64,000 bases of DNA, from NCBI GenBank assembly GCA_017139535.1, contig WOUO01000003.1, positions 1 to 64,000 of the forward strand, written 5' to 3'. Of this stretch, positions 9,816-21,412 are shown piece after piece; the first letter of the stretch is position 1; each line of letters begins with the position of its first letter. The stretch is from Trichocladium uniseriatum (Eukaryota > Ascomycota > Sordariomycetes > Sordariales > Chaetomiaceae). The notes under the pieces are model-generated. The model was not told the DNA's origin. It did no database searches and saw only the letters and a list, made by a program, of their open reading frames with translations. The position numbers and the translations under genes were made by a program.

Positions 9816-10368
9816 GGCGGTATAGGAAGATGAGTGTTTGGAAGGAGGGGTCTTGGGATCTGACCCCTCTCTGGCGTGGCCTGAGGATGAACACAGCCGC
9901 GACAAAGCCGGCGAAATGCGGCCTGCCTGCCTTACCTGAGGCGGTCCCGAGCATCCAGAACCGGTAAAGGTGGACGGGCAGCCAGATAATCAACCCCGAT
10001 TGGAGGGCCGGGCTCACTGCGAGGAGTCTCGCACATTGATTGCTCAACACCGAGGCCGGTTCTAGCGTCGTTTACAAATCAAGGCAACCCGAGCCGTCTG
10101 CAGTCAGTCACACTACAACGAATCGGATGGCGACATACGACATGCCGTTCAATTGGGCACATCTACTCTTGTTTTAAACATAAGCTAAGGTAGGTAAATT
10201 ACCAAACAGAATGCTTGGTAACATTACGGAGTGTCAGTACAAGTACAAAAAAACTGTAAATACGTTGACAAATATTCTTACCAGCAAACGCTCACCACCA
10301 CGCAACATTAATGGGACAAGGTCACGTTGCCTAGTGCAGGAAATCATATACCGTCCTCGGACCTGAAC
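9816..10368. other. Divergent intergenic region between oxidoreductase and REX2
   Basis: The part after 10.1 kb is AT-richer and includes TACGGAGTG (10225-10233), a partial copy of the TACGGAGTA motif at 7849-7857. No gene, tRNA or clear TATA element was recognised. Confidence 0.35.
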
Positions 10369-11194
10369 ATGTCTACCACTCGTGCCGCCCCAGATACGGC
10401 ATCCGGTCGGCAACGCGATCCCTTAGTTTGGATTGACTGCGAGGTGCCGTCTTCACCTATACCCGCTGGACATTTCAAAACCCGCAGCTTGTGTGTGTTA
10501 CTAATTACTCTGTAGATGACTGGTCTTGACCCGGACACCGATTCCATTATTGAGATATATTGCCTCATCACCGATGGCCAGCTGCAATTGCTCGATGAAG
10601 CTGGTTGGGGCACCGTTGTGCATCAGCCGAAGGAGCGCATGGCCATGATGGATGAATGGTGCATCCGTGTTCGTATGTTCTTTTTCATCCATGCCTTAGC
10701 CCCTCGGAGTGGAACAGAGAGCGGCTGACAAGCCGGGCTGGATACAGATGGGGAGAGCGGTCTCACGAAGGCTGTCATCGACTCAACCGTGACACCCCAG
10801 CAGGCCGCCGACGGCCTTCTGGCGTATATCCAGAAGTATGTCCCCGAGAAACGCCTGGCACTTCTTGCCGGGAACAGCGTGCATGCCGATCGGGCCTTTC
10901 TCCGGAAAGGACCATACAAGCAGGTCATCGACCACCTGCACTACCGCATCTTGGATGTCAGCAGTGTGAAGGAGGCTGCAAGGAGATGGTGGTACGTAAT
11001 CGGCCGCCCCCCCTCCCCTTGTAGCTAGAAGCCACCGCTTTCCACGCAGACTGACAAAAAACCTATATAGCCTCGACATCGCCTCGGCCGCCCCTCCCAA
11101 AAAGGGCCTACACAAGGCAAAACAAGACATACTCGAAAGCATTGAAGAGGCTAGGTACTACAGGGCAGCTGTTTTCCAGGCTAAAAGGACCTAA
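10369..11194 (+). CDS. REX2: Oligoribonuclease (3'-5' exoribonuclease, DEDDh family)
   Basis: About 199 residues from four exons: 10369-10443, 10516-10672, 10748-10991 and 11071-11194. It degrades very short RNAs; the yeast orthologue Rex2 acts in mitochondria and in small-RNA maturation. WIDCE at the end of exon 1 joins MTGLDPDTDSIIEIYCLITD to give the first acidic pair (D23, E25). GNSVHADRAFL gives the second Asp region, YRILDVSS follows, and HKAKQDILES supplies the catalytic His and last Asp five residues apart. Donors are GTGCCG, GTATGT, GTACGT; phases agree throughout. The start at 10369 is the first in-frame ATG; it gives only a short leader, so mitochondrial import is not obvious. It converges on phosphoglucomutase with 158 bp between stops. 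Confidence 0.9.
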
Positions 11195-11352
11195 TACGGC
11201 CCGCGTCGATGTCACACTCAAAAAGTAGCTCCGCACGGGTTTGCGAAACCGGGAAGTGGAATGTGCTTTTCATTGCCTACAACTGAAACTTGGCCGCAAA
11301 TCGCTTCACTTGCTATCGTCTCGCGTCACCGACCCGAAGGTTCGCAGGACAA

Positions 11353-13335
11353 CTAGGTCTTCACATCCGGCTCGTCCCGGCCCACAAACTCCTTGAATTT
11401 CAGCAGGTCCGTCGCCATCTTGATCTCGGGCTTGAGGAAGTCCTGGGCGTCCATGCCATACTTGGTAGGGTCGCTGGTGTGTTGCTCAATGTACAGGCGG
11501 ATGGTGGCGCCCGAAGAGCCGGTCCCCGAGAGCCGGACGACAATCCGGCTCCCCGAGGAGAAGCAGGCGTACAGGCCCTGGTTTGACGACACGGAGCCAT
11601 CCAGATCCGTGTAAGAGAAGTTACCGGCTGCGGTGACAGTGCGGTCTAGTAGAAAAGCCAGGTAGGTTAGAAAATACTCGGCACAAGCTGAGCCCATGTC
11701 AGTCTGGGGAACAAGACGTACCTCCAACTTTGCTGCCGACGAAGTTTGGATCGGCGACCAAATCCTTCAACACACCCACGACCTTGTTGGCACCATTCGC
11801 ATCGACGTCCTCATAGTCGTAGCGGGTGAAGAAGGTGCGGCCGTATTCGGTCCAGAAGTCCTTCTGGATCTGCTTGATGCTTGGCGCGACACCCGGGTTG
11901 GCCATTCCCAGGCCGGCAATGATGTTGAGCCAGGCCACAATGGCCCAGAGGCCGTCCTTCTCCCTAATGTGGTTGCTACCAGTGCCGAAGGACTCCTCAC
12001 CGCAGATGGACAGCTTGTCGGCGTCGAACAGGGCGCAGAAGAACTTCCACCCGGTCGGTACCTCGTAGCAGTCCAGACCCTGCTTCTTCGCCACAAGGTC
12101 CACAGCACCAGAGGTGGGCATGCTGCGGGCCAGCCCGTAGACCCCATTTCTCTTGAAGTAAGGGATCAACTGGGCATGGTGGGCGATGATGGCCAGACTG
12201 TCGCCGGGCGAGACGAACGCACCAGCACCGTAGATCATGTTACGGTCGCCGTCACCGTCCGAGGCAGCGCCGAAGGGGATCTGCTTCTTCTCAACCGCCT
12301 CGACCAGTCCGTGTGCGTAGGTGAGGTTGGGGTCCGGATGACCGCCGTTGAAGTCTGGCGACGGCTCGCAGTTCTGCGTCGACTCGGAGCCGAGGCCAAG
12401 TTCCTTTTCGAAGATGGCCTTGCCATACGGCCCGGTGACCCCCGAGAGGGCGTCAAAGAGAACCTTAAAGTCGGGGTGGGCGGTGAAGAACTGCTTGATG
12501 AGGTCGAAATCGAAGATGTCCTTGAGCATCTCGACATAGTCGGCCGTGCTATCAACCACCTCCACTTCAAGGTTCCCGTATGTCCTGGTGCCAATGGCCG
12601 AAATGTCAACGTCCGGGAGGTTGGCAATCTTGTACGTCTTGAGGTTCTTGGAAGCCTCGAAGATCTTGTTGGTCACGGCCTCGGGCGCGGGGCCACCGTT
12701 TGCAAGGTTGTACTTGATGCCAAAGTCGTTCTGCGGACCTGTACCCGTGAGTTAGACAACCGAAGTGCTAGACCGGTACGGCAGGATGGCTGCTTACCGC
12801 CGGCGTTGTGGCTGGCAGTCAGGAGAATGCCACCGGTCGCCTTGCGCTTGCGGATGATGTGGCTGGCGGCAGGCGTCGACAGGATGCCATTCTGGCCGAT
12901 CAGGAGCTTCTTGACGCCGTATGCCGCACCAATCTTGGCAATCAGCTGGATGACCTCGGGGTTCCAGAACCGGCCATCGCCGCCAATAACGAGGAAGGCA
13001 CCTTGGGGGCCACACTCGTTAGCTCCTTGGTGTTCTTTGTTGTTGTAACGACCCGAACGTCCTCGTGGGTCTTACCTTCGGCGCCCTCGGGGATCGACAG
13101 GAGAATGCTGGCAACAAAGGACTCGCTGTAGTGAGGCTGCTGAAAGACCTTGACTCTCTTGCGAAGACCGGACCTAAGCCAGGATATGACAGGTCAGGCA
13201 TTGCGGTATTTGGAGACAAGACAGAGCTCGACGAGTTGGCGCGGGGCAGAGTGCTGCGGGGGCGGGGTCAGGAGTGACGTACGTGCCAGGCTTCTGGTCC
13301 GTGAACGGCGTGAATTCGACTGTCTTGATATCCAT
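11353..13335 (-). CDS. PGM2: Phosphoglucomutase (glucose-1-P / glucose-6-P)
   Basis: A cytosolic alpha-D-phosphohexomutase of about 554 residues, matching the usual fungal length. Five exons: 13335-13283, 13173-13076, 13001-12798, 12738-11722 and 11645-11353. The phosphoserine loop TASHNAGG (S114) straddles the exon 3/4 join. The magnesium loop DGDGDRN is at about 279-285. The sugar loop CGEESFGTGSNHIREKDG follows, and the C-terminal phosphate-binding RLSGTGSSGATIRLYIEQ is complete. Intron 2 starts GTAAGA and intron 3 GTAAGC. It links glycogen, trehalose and cell-wall precursor supply to glycolysis. The antisense strand carries a long open frame (11696-13048), an ordinary shadow of the codon usage. 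The symbol follows yeast; yeast has two paralogues and I cannot tell which is closer. Confidence 0.95.
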
Positions 13336-14030
13336 CTTGAACCAAGCTGGTGGTAGCTGGGATCTGTGCAGGTTTCTGGGGTTCTGATGCTGGAGATTGG
13401 TGTTTTTGAGTGAAAGGGCGAGCTTTGGAGGGGGTGTTTGTCGGTCTGGCGGAGGCGAGAGACACCCCAGCTCCAGCTTGGGCAACAAAACCGGGATGCA
13501 GCTAGATGGGCAGCCCCACCTGCCGTGCTCCATTATCGTCCTCGTCTCCGGAATACACTTGCCCCCCTCGAGGGCCCCTCTGGCGGCACGCCTCGCGCGT
13601 GCTGCGGCGTTGCTGGATCCCGTGGGCAATGCACGGCATTCTTATTGGTAGGTCAAGTGTTTTGGCATAGCGTCGTTGGCGGCACACCTGCGTCATCTTC
13701 ATTCTCTGGAAGAAAATACACTCTGCTTGGTGTGGAGATTGCTCGTTGGAGCCATTGCTTCTTCTTTTCCAGAGACACTGTGTATGACGGTCTCGACATC
13801 CAAATGATGTCATACCACCAACCGAGAGGGGCGTCTACACCCCCTCCTGTGTAAGCACATAGGCCAGTTCTTAGAGCATACAATGATCTCCTTCACATTG
13901 ACGAAGCCTGATGCACAAAGTGGGTTTGTGGTGGTAGTCTAGCTGCGGTACTCCATGACAGTTGGGAAGATTAAAACGGATGGAACTTTAATACGTCTAG
14001 GGAATGGACGTCCGCAAAGGGAAAGACGTT
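13336..14030. other. Intergenic, upstream of phosphoglucomutase
   Basis: Both flanking genes run on the minus strand. The first 300 bp are GC-rich and probably hold the phosphoglucomutase promoter and leader. I see no further coding or RNA feature. Confidence 0.35.
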
Positions 14031-16149
14031 CTAGGCCGGGCCCTCAGCGATAGGCTCGTTCTCAGGCGCTGCTAAGGAGGCTGACCGAATCGAGAACAGT
14101 TCCTTGAACCTCTTCGCTCCTGTATCCCGCCGAGTTAATATCGGGTACGGCCAGGCCAGGCTTTGACGTAACTCGTACCGAGCACGGCCAGTACGGTAAG
14201 GCGGGTCTACGTACCTTCCTCCCTGTCAAAGTATATTTCGAACGCGCCAGATTTATTCTGCCGCATGTTTTCCTGCCGGTAGGTGCTACAGAAGACGTAG
14301 AGCTGCACGTCTTTGAGCCAGACACGGTGCCGCGACCGCCGACTGAGCCATGTGGGGGACTGGGACTGATGTGTGACTATTAGACGGCATCCGTTAGTCG
14401 TACCGCAAATAATACCCGGTTGTAGCCACAACGAGAAGGCCCCTTACTGAAGGCGGTCCAAACAGGGCACTGCCTTAGCTCGCCTTCCCAGACCGCAGCA
14501 TGCAACCGCAAGCCCCGGGTCTGCAGGTCTTCGTAAACGATTAGAGAGTGCTTAAAACCGTCGTCTATGATTTGGCTAGACAGACTAAGAGTTAGCCTAA
14601 CATGCGCTCCGGGCCCTCGTGGCGCTGACTAGGGCAGCGTGAACGGAGAGTGTGGGACGTACGCCTGGAAGAGCCGTTTCTCTCGATGCAGTCTGAACTC
14701 ATCCGGGCGGATCTGGACTGTCAACATATCCCGAGCCTTGAGGGCGACAAAGGTACAGTAAAATAGCACCATCTCTGAATCTCGTCAGCAATTGAATGCA
14801 CAAACGAGCCCCCCCTAGCCGGTCGATGTTAATTACCTACCTTCCCAAGTCAAAAAATATAATGCTGCCCAGAGCTTGCTACACTGTTCCGAGCGGCTCC
14901 ACCTCTTCAGCTGCAGCGCACTCCCTTCACGTTCAATGCAAAGTTCATGGGCGCCGAGTAAAGAGAACCATGGGGTGGCGCCCTGCATAGTTCTCATCAA
15001 AAAGTAGGGACACTGGTCGACCGAGTTCAGAAATACCACGATAGAGATCGTGTCGTTGTCGAAGGGCCTGTTGCACCGGTGGTTTAGACACTTTCAAGCC
15101 GTTCGGTACGGTTTGGCATTACGAGGGTTGACCGAGGCCGTAGCATCTAAAGCCGCAAGCTCTAGATGAAAACTCACCGTCTGAATAGAATCTTCGATTC
15201 GGCGGGGATGGGTAGCTGCCCCCAGGGGTGAAAGGGACCGTGCGACTTGGAACTGAGGATATGTCAGTCGGGATCCCGGCCGAAGCGAACCACGGAACAG
15301 CCGCACTCACGGTCTCAGATGCTTCAATGCTGTCCGTGATGGCAGAGGAAGCGAGAATATCTGCTCTGCCCAGTGCGAGCCCGAGGTCTGTCGCGAGGTT
15401 AGAGAAGACACACAGAATCGCCAACATCGGGAGTTACGAACCCTCTCTTGCACCACAAGCGCTAGGGACATCAAATCTCGACGGGCCAGAGGCGCAACTT
15501 GCATCGGCGGCGGTGCTATGGGAGGTGTCAGGGTATACATCAACCGGCCCTAGGAGCCAGAAGCCTTACCGATTCCTTGTTTCTCCGCTAGTGTCACGAT
15601 TCTCGTGCGGAGCGTTTCAAGAGTGTTTAGATCGAAGCTCGGTGACCTGCGCAAGGGTCAGAACTGGGCCGGTATCCTTGGACGGGATGGATTTGATCAA
15701 TATTACTTGGTGAGCAACTGCTTTAGTAGTGAGAGAAAGTGGTTGTAGAGCACGAAGCGCTGAGGCAGAGGAAGCCCCCCGGCTTCCTCCGTCATCTTGT
15801 TATACATCTTGCGCCACCTTATCTCTCTCGATAGCGTCTTATCCTCATAATAAGCCTTGATGTCCTTCAAGGAGCGGGACAAGCAGGGCAGAAGGACGCT
15901 CAGGTAGTTGGCGATGACTGGAACGCGTGCAAAATGCACCTGAGAGCGATCAGCAAGATCCCACAGCAGCCTGCCTGAGCCCCGGATTTCTTCGGCCAGG
16001 GCTATGAGATGGCTGTGAAACGACTCCGAGAGCGCTGCCCGTAGCTGATCTAGGCCCCGGGCGACAATCTCGGCCTGTTCAGCTTCGTGGCAGCAGCCTC
16101 GGAGGGCGTGAGTCTCGGCTAGGATGTTGGGAATGCCGGGCGGTTCCAT
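14031..16149 (-). CDS. Conserved fungal protein of unknown function, ten exons
   Basis: Rebuilt as ten exons: 16149-15707, 15646-15570, 15515-15442, 15387-15311, 15252-15178, 15067-14841, 14774-14663, 14575-14448, 14376-14215 and 14119-14031. They sum to 1464 nt, 487 residues, with matching phases at every join and no stop. The N-terminal third is helical (NILAETHALRGCCHEAEQ, LPLPQRFVLYNHFLSLLK). The middle reads FHPWGQLPIPAESKILFRR then ISIVVFLNSVDQCPYFLM, followed by ALQLKRWSRSEQCSKLWA. The end contains SRRSRHRVWLKDVQLYVFC, NKSGAFEIYFDREEGAKRF, which could be a PH-like or beta-rich fold. I recall similar uncharacterised proteins in Sordariomycetes but assign no function. The 54-nt intron 3 lacks a stop and is a multiple of three, so it could be retained. 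The first in-frame ATG (16149) starts MEPPGIPNILAET. Confidence 0.75.
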
Positions 16150-17930
16150 TATTGCTCCTCGTCGCGTTGGGACACCCGGGAGAACAGTCAACTGTGATTT
16201 CGATTCCAGATGCCAGGGATGACAAGTCTCATTGATGGTACCGGTCCATCTCGGATTTCGAACACCATGATTATGTCGTCACCGGCCGGCGTTGCTCAGA
16301 GTGGGCTCTACCCAGAACCGATTGCTGGAGAGCCCTGGGTCTGTCCGCCTCCTGCTGATTCGTGCTTTATTGCGAAAGCGATACACGGTGCATGAGGTCT
16401 GTGTCCTGAGTCGAGGGGCGGAATGCGAGGTTTGTAACCGCGAGGTCTGAGAAAGAGACACGAACGAGTGGGAAAGCAGGCAAGGAGGGGAAAGAGACCA
16501 CGGCTTGCGGCCGTGGGCTTGACCAACTGTCACCCGAGTCTCGGCTTGACTGCCCACCTGTCAGAGCACCGGATGGCACCACTGGACGGCCCACTTCTCC
16601 CCCCGGCGGGCCGGCGGGGAGAGGGGATACCAACGTCGGTGGTCTCACGATCACAGTGTCCTCGCATGTCCCTCTCTGCCTGGAAGAGAAGCTCGGCATT
16701 GGGCAGTTGGGCGCAATCTGAGGCCAGGAAACCCTTGCCGAACATGTTGCACCCCAGGAATGAACGACGCTGGCATCGCCAATCAGCAGCGGGATCCGAG
16801 AAGGCCGTTGGTACTGTGTATGGAATGTCAAATGGGGAATGCAGCAACGCAGCGTGGTGAGGTGGCAGCGACGGAGTCAGAAACTGCCACGAAGCCAGCC
16901 CCGACCATTTCGGCTGCAAAAGAGAACCAAAACCGTGCATTCAGACGGTTGTTGCACTTTGCTTGACGAATTGATGCAAAGACGTGGGGGAACCAATCGA
17001 GTGTGCATGGGCCCAGCGGCGGGGAACTAGCAGCCTGGAACAATGTGCTACTTCCTATGAAGCAGTTATCAGTCCCGACGACCGACGGAACTTGAATCGT
17101 GGAGCAAGTTCGGAACCGTCTTCTGGTTGCGGTCAGATCAGAATACTGCGTCTGGAATACCCGATGTATCCCGTATTCCCTATTTCGTACTGCGGGACAC
17201 TGGCACTTGCCGCTTCCGCCGTTGGAGCATCTCATGGCCCCCCCGGAACGTTGTCAGTGCTTGTGAAGGGGACACAGTCGAAAAGAGAAGCAAAGAGAAA
17301 CCAGGTGGACATATGGGGTTCTGAGCGAGCCAATCAAAGTAACAGGAACGTGAGAGCTCGCTCGCTGACCTCTTTCGAGGAGCCGAGCTCGGATGACCAC
17401 TGAGCTGAGCATCTTGCAAGGCGCCGGTTAGGTTCGTGATGTGTGGAAACACGGGGCGGGCGAGGGGAGGGACCTGAATTCTGTGACGAGCCTGAACCTC
17501 TTCGCCAGCATGGCTATAAAAAGGATGACAATGGACACGAAAGCGGAACGGACCAGCCTGTTGGACGGTCCAAGGCCACCCGCCATCCGGCTCAACCCAT
17601 GTCCGTGAACTGGAAGAAAAAAATAATCTCTGTTATACACGTCATAGGGTCCAGCACTGCACCCTTTTGCTGAAATGGATTGATCATCATCCATATCAAA
17701 GGAATCCTGCCTTCCGGATTCCTCAGATCATCGCAACCCTTGCGCAAACCATGCAAGGAAAAGAAAAGCACCAAAAACCCATTGCCGTGCCCCAAGCAAC
17801 ACCGTCCGTCCCAAAGATACAAGGATAAAGAAAGCCTCGTGCTAATCGCATTGCCTTGCCTGACTGGATATCGTCTTATCAAGACTAGTTGTCGCGAGGG
17901 CAACGAGTCGACCAGAGAATGAGAGCGCGG
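16150..17930. other. 1.8-kb intergenic region, no supported gene
   Basis: It lies between the start of the ten-exon gene and the 3' end of NHP6, both on the minus strand. Open frames on both strands up to 154 codons overlap each other and lack family resemblance or consistent splice signals. It probably holds the promoter of the ten-exon gene and the NHP6 3' UTR. Confidence 0.4.
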
Positions 17931-18429
17931 TTACGAGGATTCGTCCTCTTCGCCATCTGCCTGCGCGTTCTGTTCGATTATGAGATGACATGAACTAATC
18001 TAAATAGTCAGAGGAGCGGAGGACTCACATTGTATGCCTGCTTTTCATCCTCGTAGCGCTTCTTGTCGGCAGCAGCCTTGGCCTCATAGGGGGCCCGCTG
18101 CTTCTCCGTGAGGGCCTTCCACCGCTCACCGAGAAGCTTACCGACCTGGCCAAACGAGACACCCGGGTTCTCGTCGCGGACATTCTCGCGCTGTTCGTTG
18201 GCGAAGAACATGTAGGCAGAGAGGCCTCTCTTGGGGGCGTTGGGGTCTGGCGAGACTTGTCAGTTTATGATTCCGAGAAACACGCTTCGCCTGTTCGCCT
18301 AATCCGCCCGAAAGGGCCATCACAACGTCAAGCGCATCAATTGGTCCTCGGCCGGAAGTTTGACTTACCCTTCTTTGCCCGCTTCCCCTTCTCAGCCTTG
18401 CCGGACCTGCCCTTAGCCGCCTTAGGCAT
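17931..18429 (-). CDS. NHP6: Non-histone chromosomal HMG-box protein NHP6
   Basis: A small chromatin architectural protein of about 105 residues with one HMG box, which bends DNA and assists FACT. Three exons: 18429-18369, 18246-18029 and 17969-17931. The basic leader MPKAAKGRSGKAEKGKRAKK precedes the box, which starts DPNAPKRGLSAYMFFANEQR and ends YEDEKQAYN; the third exon adds an acidic tail (ADGEEDESS). Donors are GTAAGT and GTGAGT. The last acceptor is less certain: the first AG (ACAG) adds NAQ, while a later CAG at 17964-17966 would skip it. Just eight bases before the ATG stands CTCTAAACAG, a good acceptor, suggesting a 5' UTR intron. Confidence 0.93.
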
Positions 18430-18434
18430 GATGA

Positions 18435-18742
18435 CTGTTTAGAGAAACTGTGGTAGTCAGCGATCCGTCTCACTGAGGCAAATGCTAAAGGTTTGAAGAG
18501 CTCGTGGTTGGTGATGGTAATGAAAACTGGCGCAGCACCAAGGAAGTGATGTTTGTTGCACCATGTTCAGGTATTGGATCCCCCGAGGTGAGTGGCGGCT
18601 GTTGTGTCTGGCGCGACTGACTTCAGTTGCGCCATGTTTCAATTGCTTGGCGTTGTCCAGGCGCAAATGCAATTGAACGTGCCAGCGACGAGAAAACAGG
18701 ACAAGAAGCTCGAAATAGCTCCCACACAGTCAGGATACATAC
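18435..18742 (-). other. Probable 5' UTR intron of NHP6
   Basis: On the minus strand a strong donor GTATGTATCC starts at 18742, and the acceptor CTCTAAACAG ends at 18435, six bases from the ATG. A second donor-like GTGAGTACC lies near 19055. Leader introns are common in highly expressed fungal genes. No transcript evidence is available. Confidence 0.4.
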
Positions 18743-20618
18743 TTTGAATGGGGTTGGAAGCAATGGAGTATGTTTTGTTGATGTTCTGTTGAGTCGCGCA
18801 AATTGTTAGCGACCGCGTGTGCCGGCGACTGTTTTGATTCGGAGATGCGCCGACGTGTTGGCGGAGCGAGGATGAGAATGCGCTTCGGGAGGCAAGCTCT
18901 GTGTGGGGAGGAAGAGGCAGGGACCAAGGTGCTGTGGCGATAGGTGAGGTCGAGCGCAGGGGAAAATGCGCTCCAGTAGAAAGTGCAAGACCAATCATGA
19001 CCGAGGGGAAGTGACTTGGGAATGCGCTGCAATTGGCAGAGAAGAGAGGTACTCACTGGGTCGTGGTCGTGGTTGTGGGTGTAAGGCGAGGAATTTGGGC
19101 GGGAGTTTGTATGCGGTGGTGCGGGCAGCTTGTATGGGAGAAGAGGAGGGAGATTTTGAGAGGGGAGGGGGGAAGCCTCTGCTCGTATTTTACTATGGGC
19201 GGCTGATTGAATGAGGGGGGCGGGGGCTCCCTCCTTCCTGCCTCATAACAAAAAAGGGTGCAGCACGGGCTGATTTTTTGGCCGTGATTCGGGGAGGGGC
19301 GAGGCACCACTCACTTCCCTGTTGCCGCCCGCGCTGGTTCAGGGTGTCCGTCAATGACAATGTCAAGTACACTGTACAAGGGTCCTTGTACAGCCGAACT
19401 GTGCACCGTTGTACCTTGTACCTGTGAGAGACCGCTTGCTGGTCCATTCTTGCTCACGTACATGTCTTATATCTTGAAGTTTTCCCTCCTTTCTTTCCAT
19501 CCAACAGTATTCTTCATTAAACCCAGTAAAAGCCCTTTGGGCTCTGAGGTGTTCTGAGAGAGGATTTGTTCAACGACCTGTGTTTGTAAGCATCTCAGGC
19601 TTCCTGTCATTCAAGTCCCGACATGCACTTCCAGCCGTTTGGAAGCTTCAAGTTTAGCGCTGCATCGCCCAACATCCCTTATCGCGCGGAGACACAGCAA
19701 TGCATGCTGCCCCTCCCTCGATGCCATGTACCGCCTACCTGACAAATCGCGTTGGCAGACCGGAGCGACGGCGCGTGTCTGTTAAGCTACACTATACTGT
19801 GTGTAGCTGCGAGGAGTATGGAATGTGTCGTTGAAAAAGTGTTGCTTCGGTAATGTTTCGATTCCCCTTCTCTCGTACCAGGTTCATCGGGAGAGTATTT
19901 TGTAAAAGACTGGCGACGGAAACTTCCCATACGGGCAGGTTTGGTTGAGTTCTCGGTTTGAGCGGGAGGTTGTGGGATACGGTACTTCTCCCCATTGCTG
20001 GAACACTTTGCCCGCGAAGTACTACTCCGTACCTCTTACAGACCACCCGCTGGCGGCTGGTGTCCACCTCCCGTTGTCGGCTGGTCTGGGCGGAGGGGAC
20101 GCGCCTCTCCGTTCGTTGGGGTCTTGGGTGGTTGGTCAGTGCGCTCATCACGAAACCCCAATTTCTGAGCAGCCAAGAGCCGAGACCAGCATCTGCAGCC
20201 TTTTCAAGGGCGACGGCATGCCTCCCGAGTAGCCAGCGTCGCAGCGTTTCGCTCGGCACCGGGCTGACAAGCAAATGCGCTTGCGGCGCCATTGCACTCC
20301 CTCCCCCAATGGAGTGCACCCGACAAGCAAATGCAAAACGGATAACCGCAGAGCTTGGAAAGAGATGAATGTGGGCTAAGTGTCTATTGGTCTGTGCACA
20401 CGCATCGACAGAGCTGCTCCGGTGATTGCCCGCGCGTTGCGAAAGCTCCCGCCCTGCTGTCTGGAGCTTGCGCCGCGGGAATGCCTCGAGGCTGGAACCC
20501 CCCGAGATTCGCAGCCGCCACCTTGGGTGCGCCGAAGACCAACATCAATCCCTTGGGCCCAGAGATGCCTCTCAAAAATTCTTTGCACAAACAACCGATG
20601 GAAAGTGCTTGACCGGTT
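18743..20618. other. 1.9-kb intergenic region with two palindromic structures
   Basis: It contains the NHP6 promoter (to about 19.3 kb) and the 3' flank of the CENP-H-like gene. CTGTACAAGG-GT-CCTTGTACAG at 19372-19393 is a perfect inverted repeat, followed by two more TTGTAC sites. A hairpin TGCACTCC...GGAGTGCA (20293-20318) is flanked by two copies of GACAAGCAAATGC (20266-20278 and 20322-20334). A TACTCCGTA motif lies near 20022-20030. No coding region supported. Confidence 0.4.
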
Positions 20619-21412
20619 TTAATTCGGCGGGTCAAGCACCAAATCTCTGAGACGCTCGTCCCGAACCCACTCGATACCGCTTCCTGCGACGACGGCACTG
20701 GCTGCCCCCTTCATTACCTTCCATCGGTGGTGGCTAGCCTTCAATTGGCCTTCCAGAGCTGCCATTTCCGTTTCGAGTCGTCCACCTCCGCCGACCTTTG
20801 GCTCGTGCTTGTCGGCTTCCCCAGCGAGTTGCAGCACTTCGGATGCCAACTGGATGTTTCGGTGGCTGATGCCGAGACTCTCAACTTCAAGCTCTGCAAG
20901 ACGGCCTCTTGCAGCCTCCACGCCCGAGCATAGTTTGACTGTCCTGACTGCTGTTGCATCACGCTGCTCGGCATATGGTAACAGCTCCCTACGCATCATC
21001 AGCGCTCTTCCATGTCTGGGGATTATATATTGTCAGGGAAAGGGGTCTTGTATACCGCTCAACGGGTGAGGCATGAGTTGCACGGTGGACCGCGCTCAAC
21101 GTCGGCTGCACCACAACTGCATTTTCCACGACACTGTTGCGCAACGATAGTGCGGCCTTTGCCTCTAAAAGTTGCACCTGGCAATCCGCCGTCTCGGGCT
21201 CGGCGACTTGCGAGGCACCGCCTAACGAATGTTAGCCCACTCGCCACTGCTGGTAGGGTCGCTCTGAGCCGACCTAATGCATAGTGGCTCTGTTGTGACC
21301 TCAAAAGAGCGAGTTCGAGTTGGAGTTGCTGCAGTCTGTCATAGAGCCCCAAAACCTCGGCCTCAGTCTCGGTAAGGAGCTGCAAGGTTATGGGTAGGGT
21401 GTCTGGTGCCAT
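20619..21412 (-). CDS. CENP-H-like kinetochore protein
   Basis: About 224 residues from three exons: 21412-21274, 21221-21056 and 20988-20619. The whole protein looks helical. It begins MAPDTLPITLQLLTETEAEV, continues LQQLQLELALL and EAKAALSLRNSVVENAVVVQ, then enters the conserved C-terminal block ending HHRWKVMKGAASAVVAGSGI and EWVRDERLRDLVLDP. That block matches my recollection of the CENP-H C-terminal domain (Sim4/CCAN inner kinetochore). The intron 1 donor is GTCGGC and the acceptor TTAG; another join cannot be ruled out, because GTCACA 27 nt upstream is also possible. Intron 2 (GTATAC...GTAG) is solid by phase. The CENP-H call rests on motif memory, not alignment. Confidence 0.65.

Noticed and set aside
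9598..10050. Minus-strand frame with a long poly-proline run
   Set aside because: The prolines are just the translation of the G58 and G18 tracts; there is no other coding sign.
11696..13048. 450-codon open frame on the plus strand
   Set aside because: It lies antisense to phosphoglucomutase, crosses its introns and shows no family likeness; it is a codon-usage shadow.
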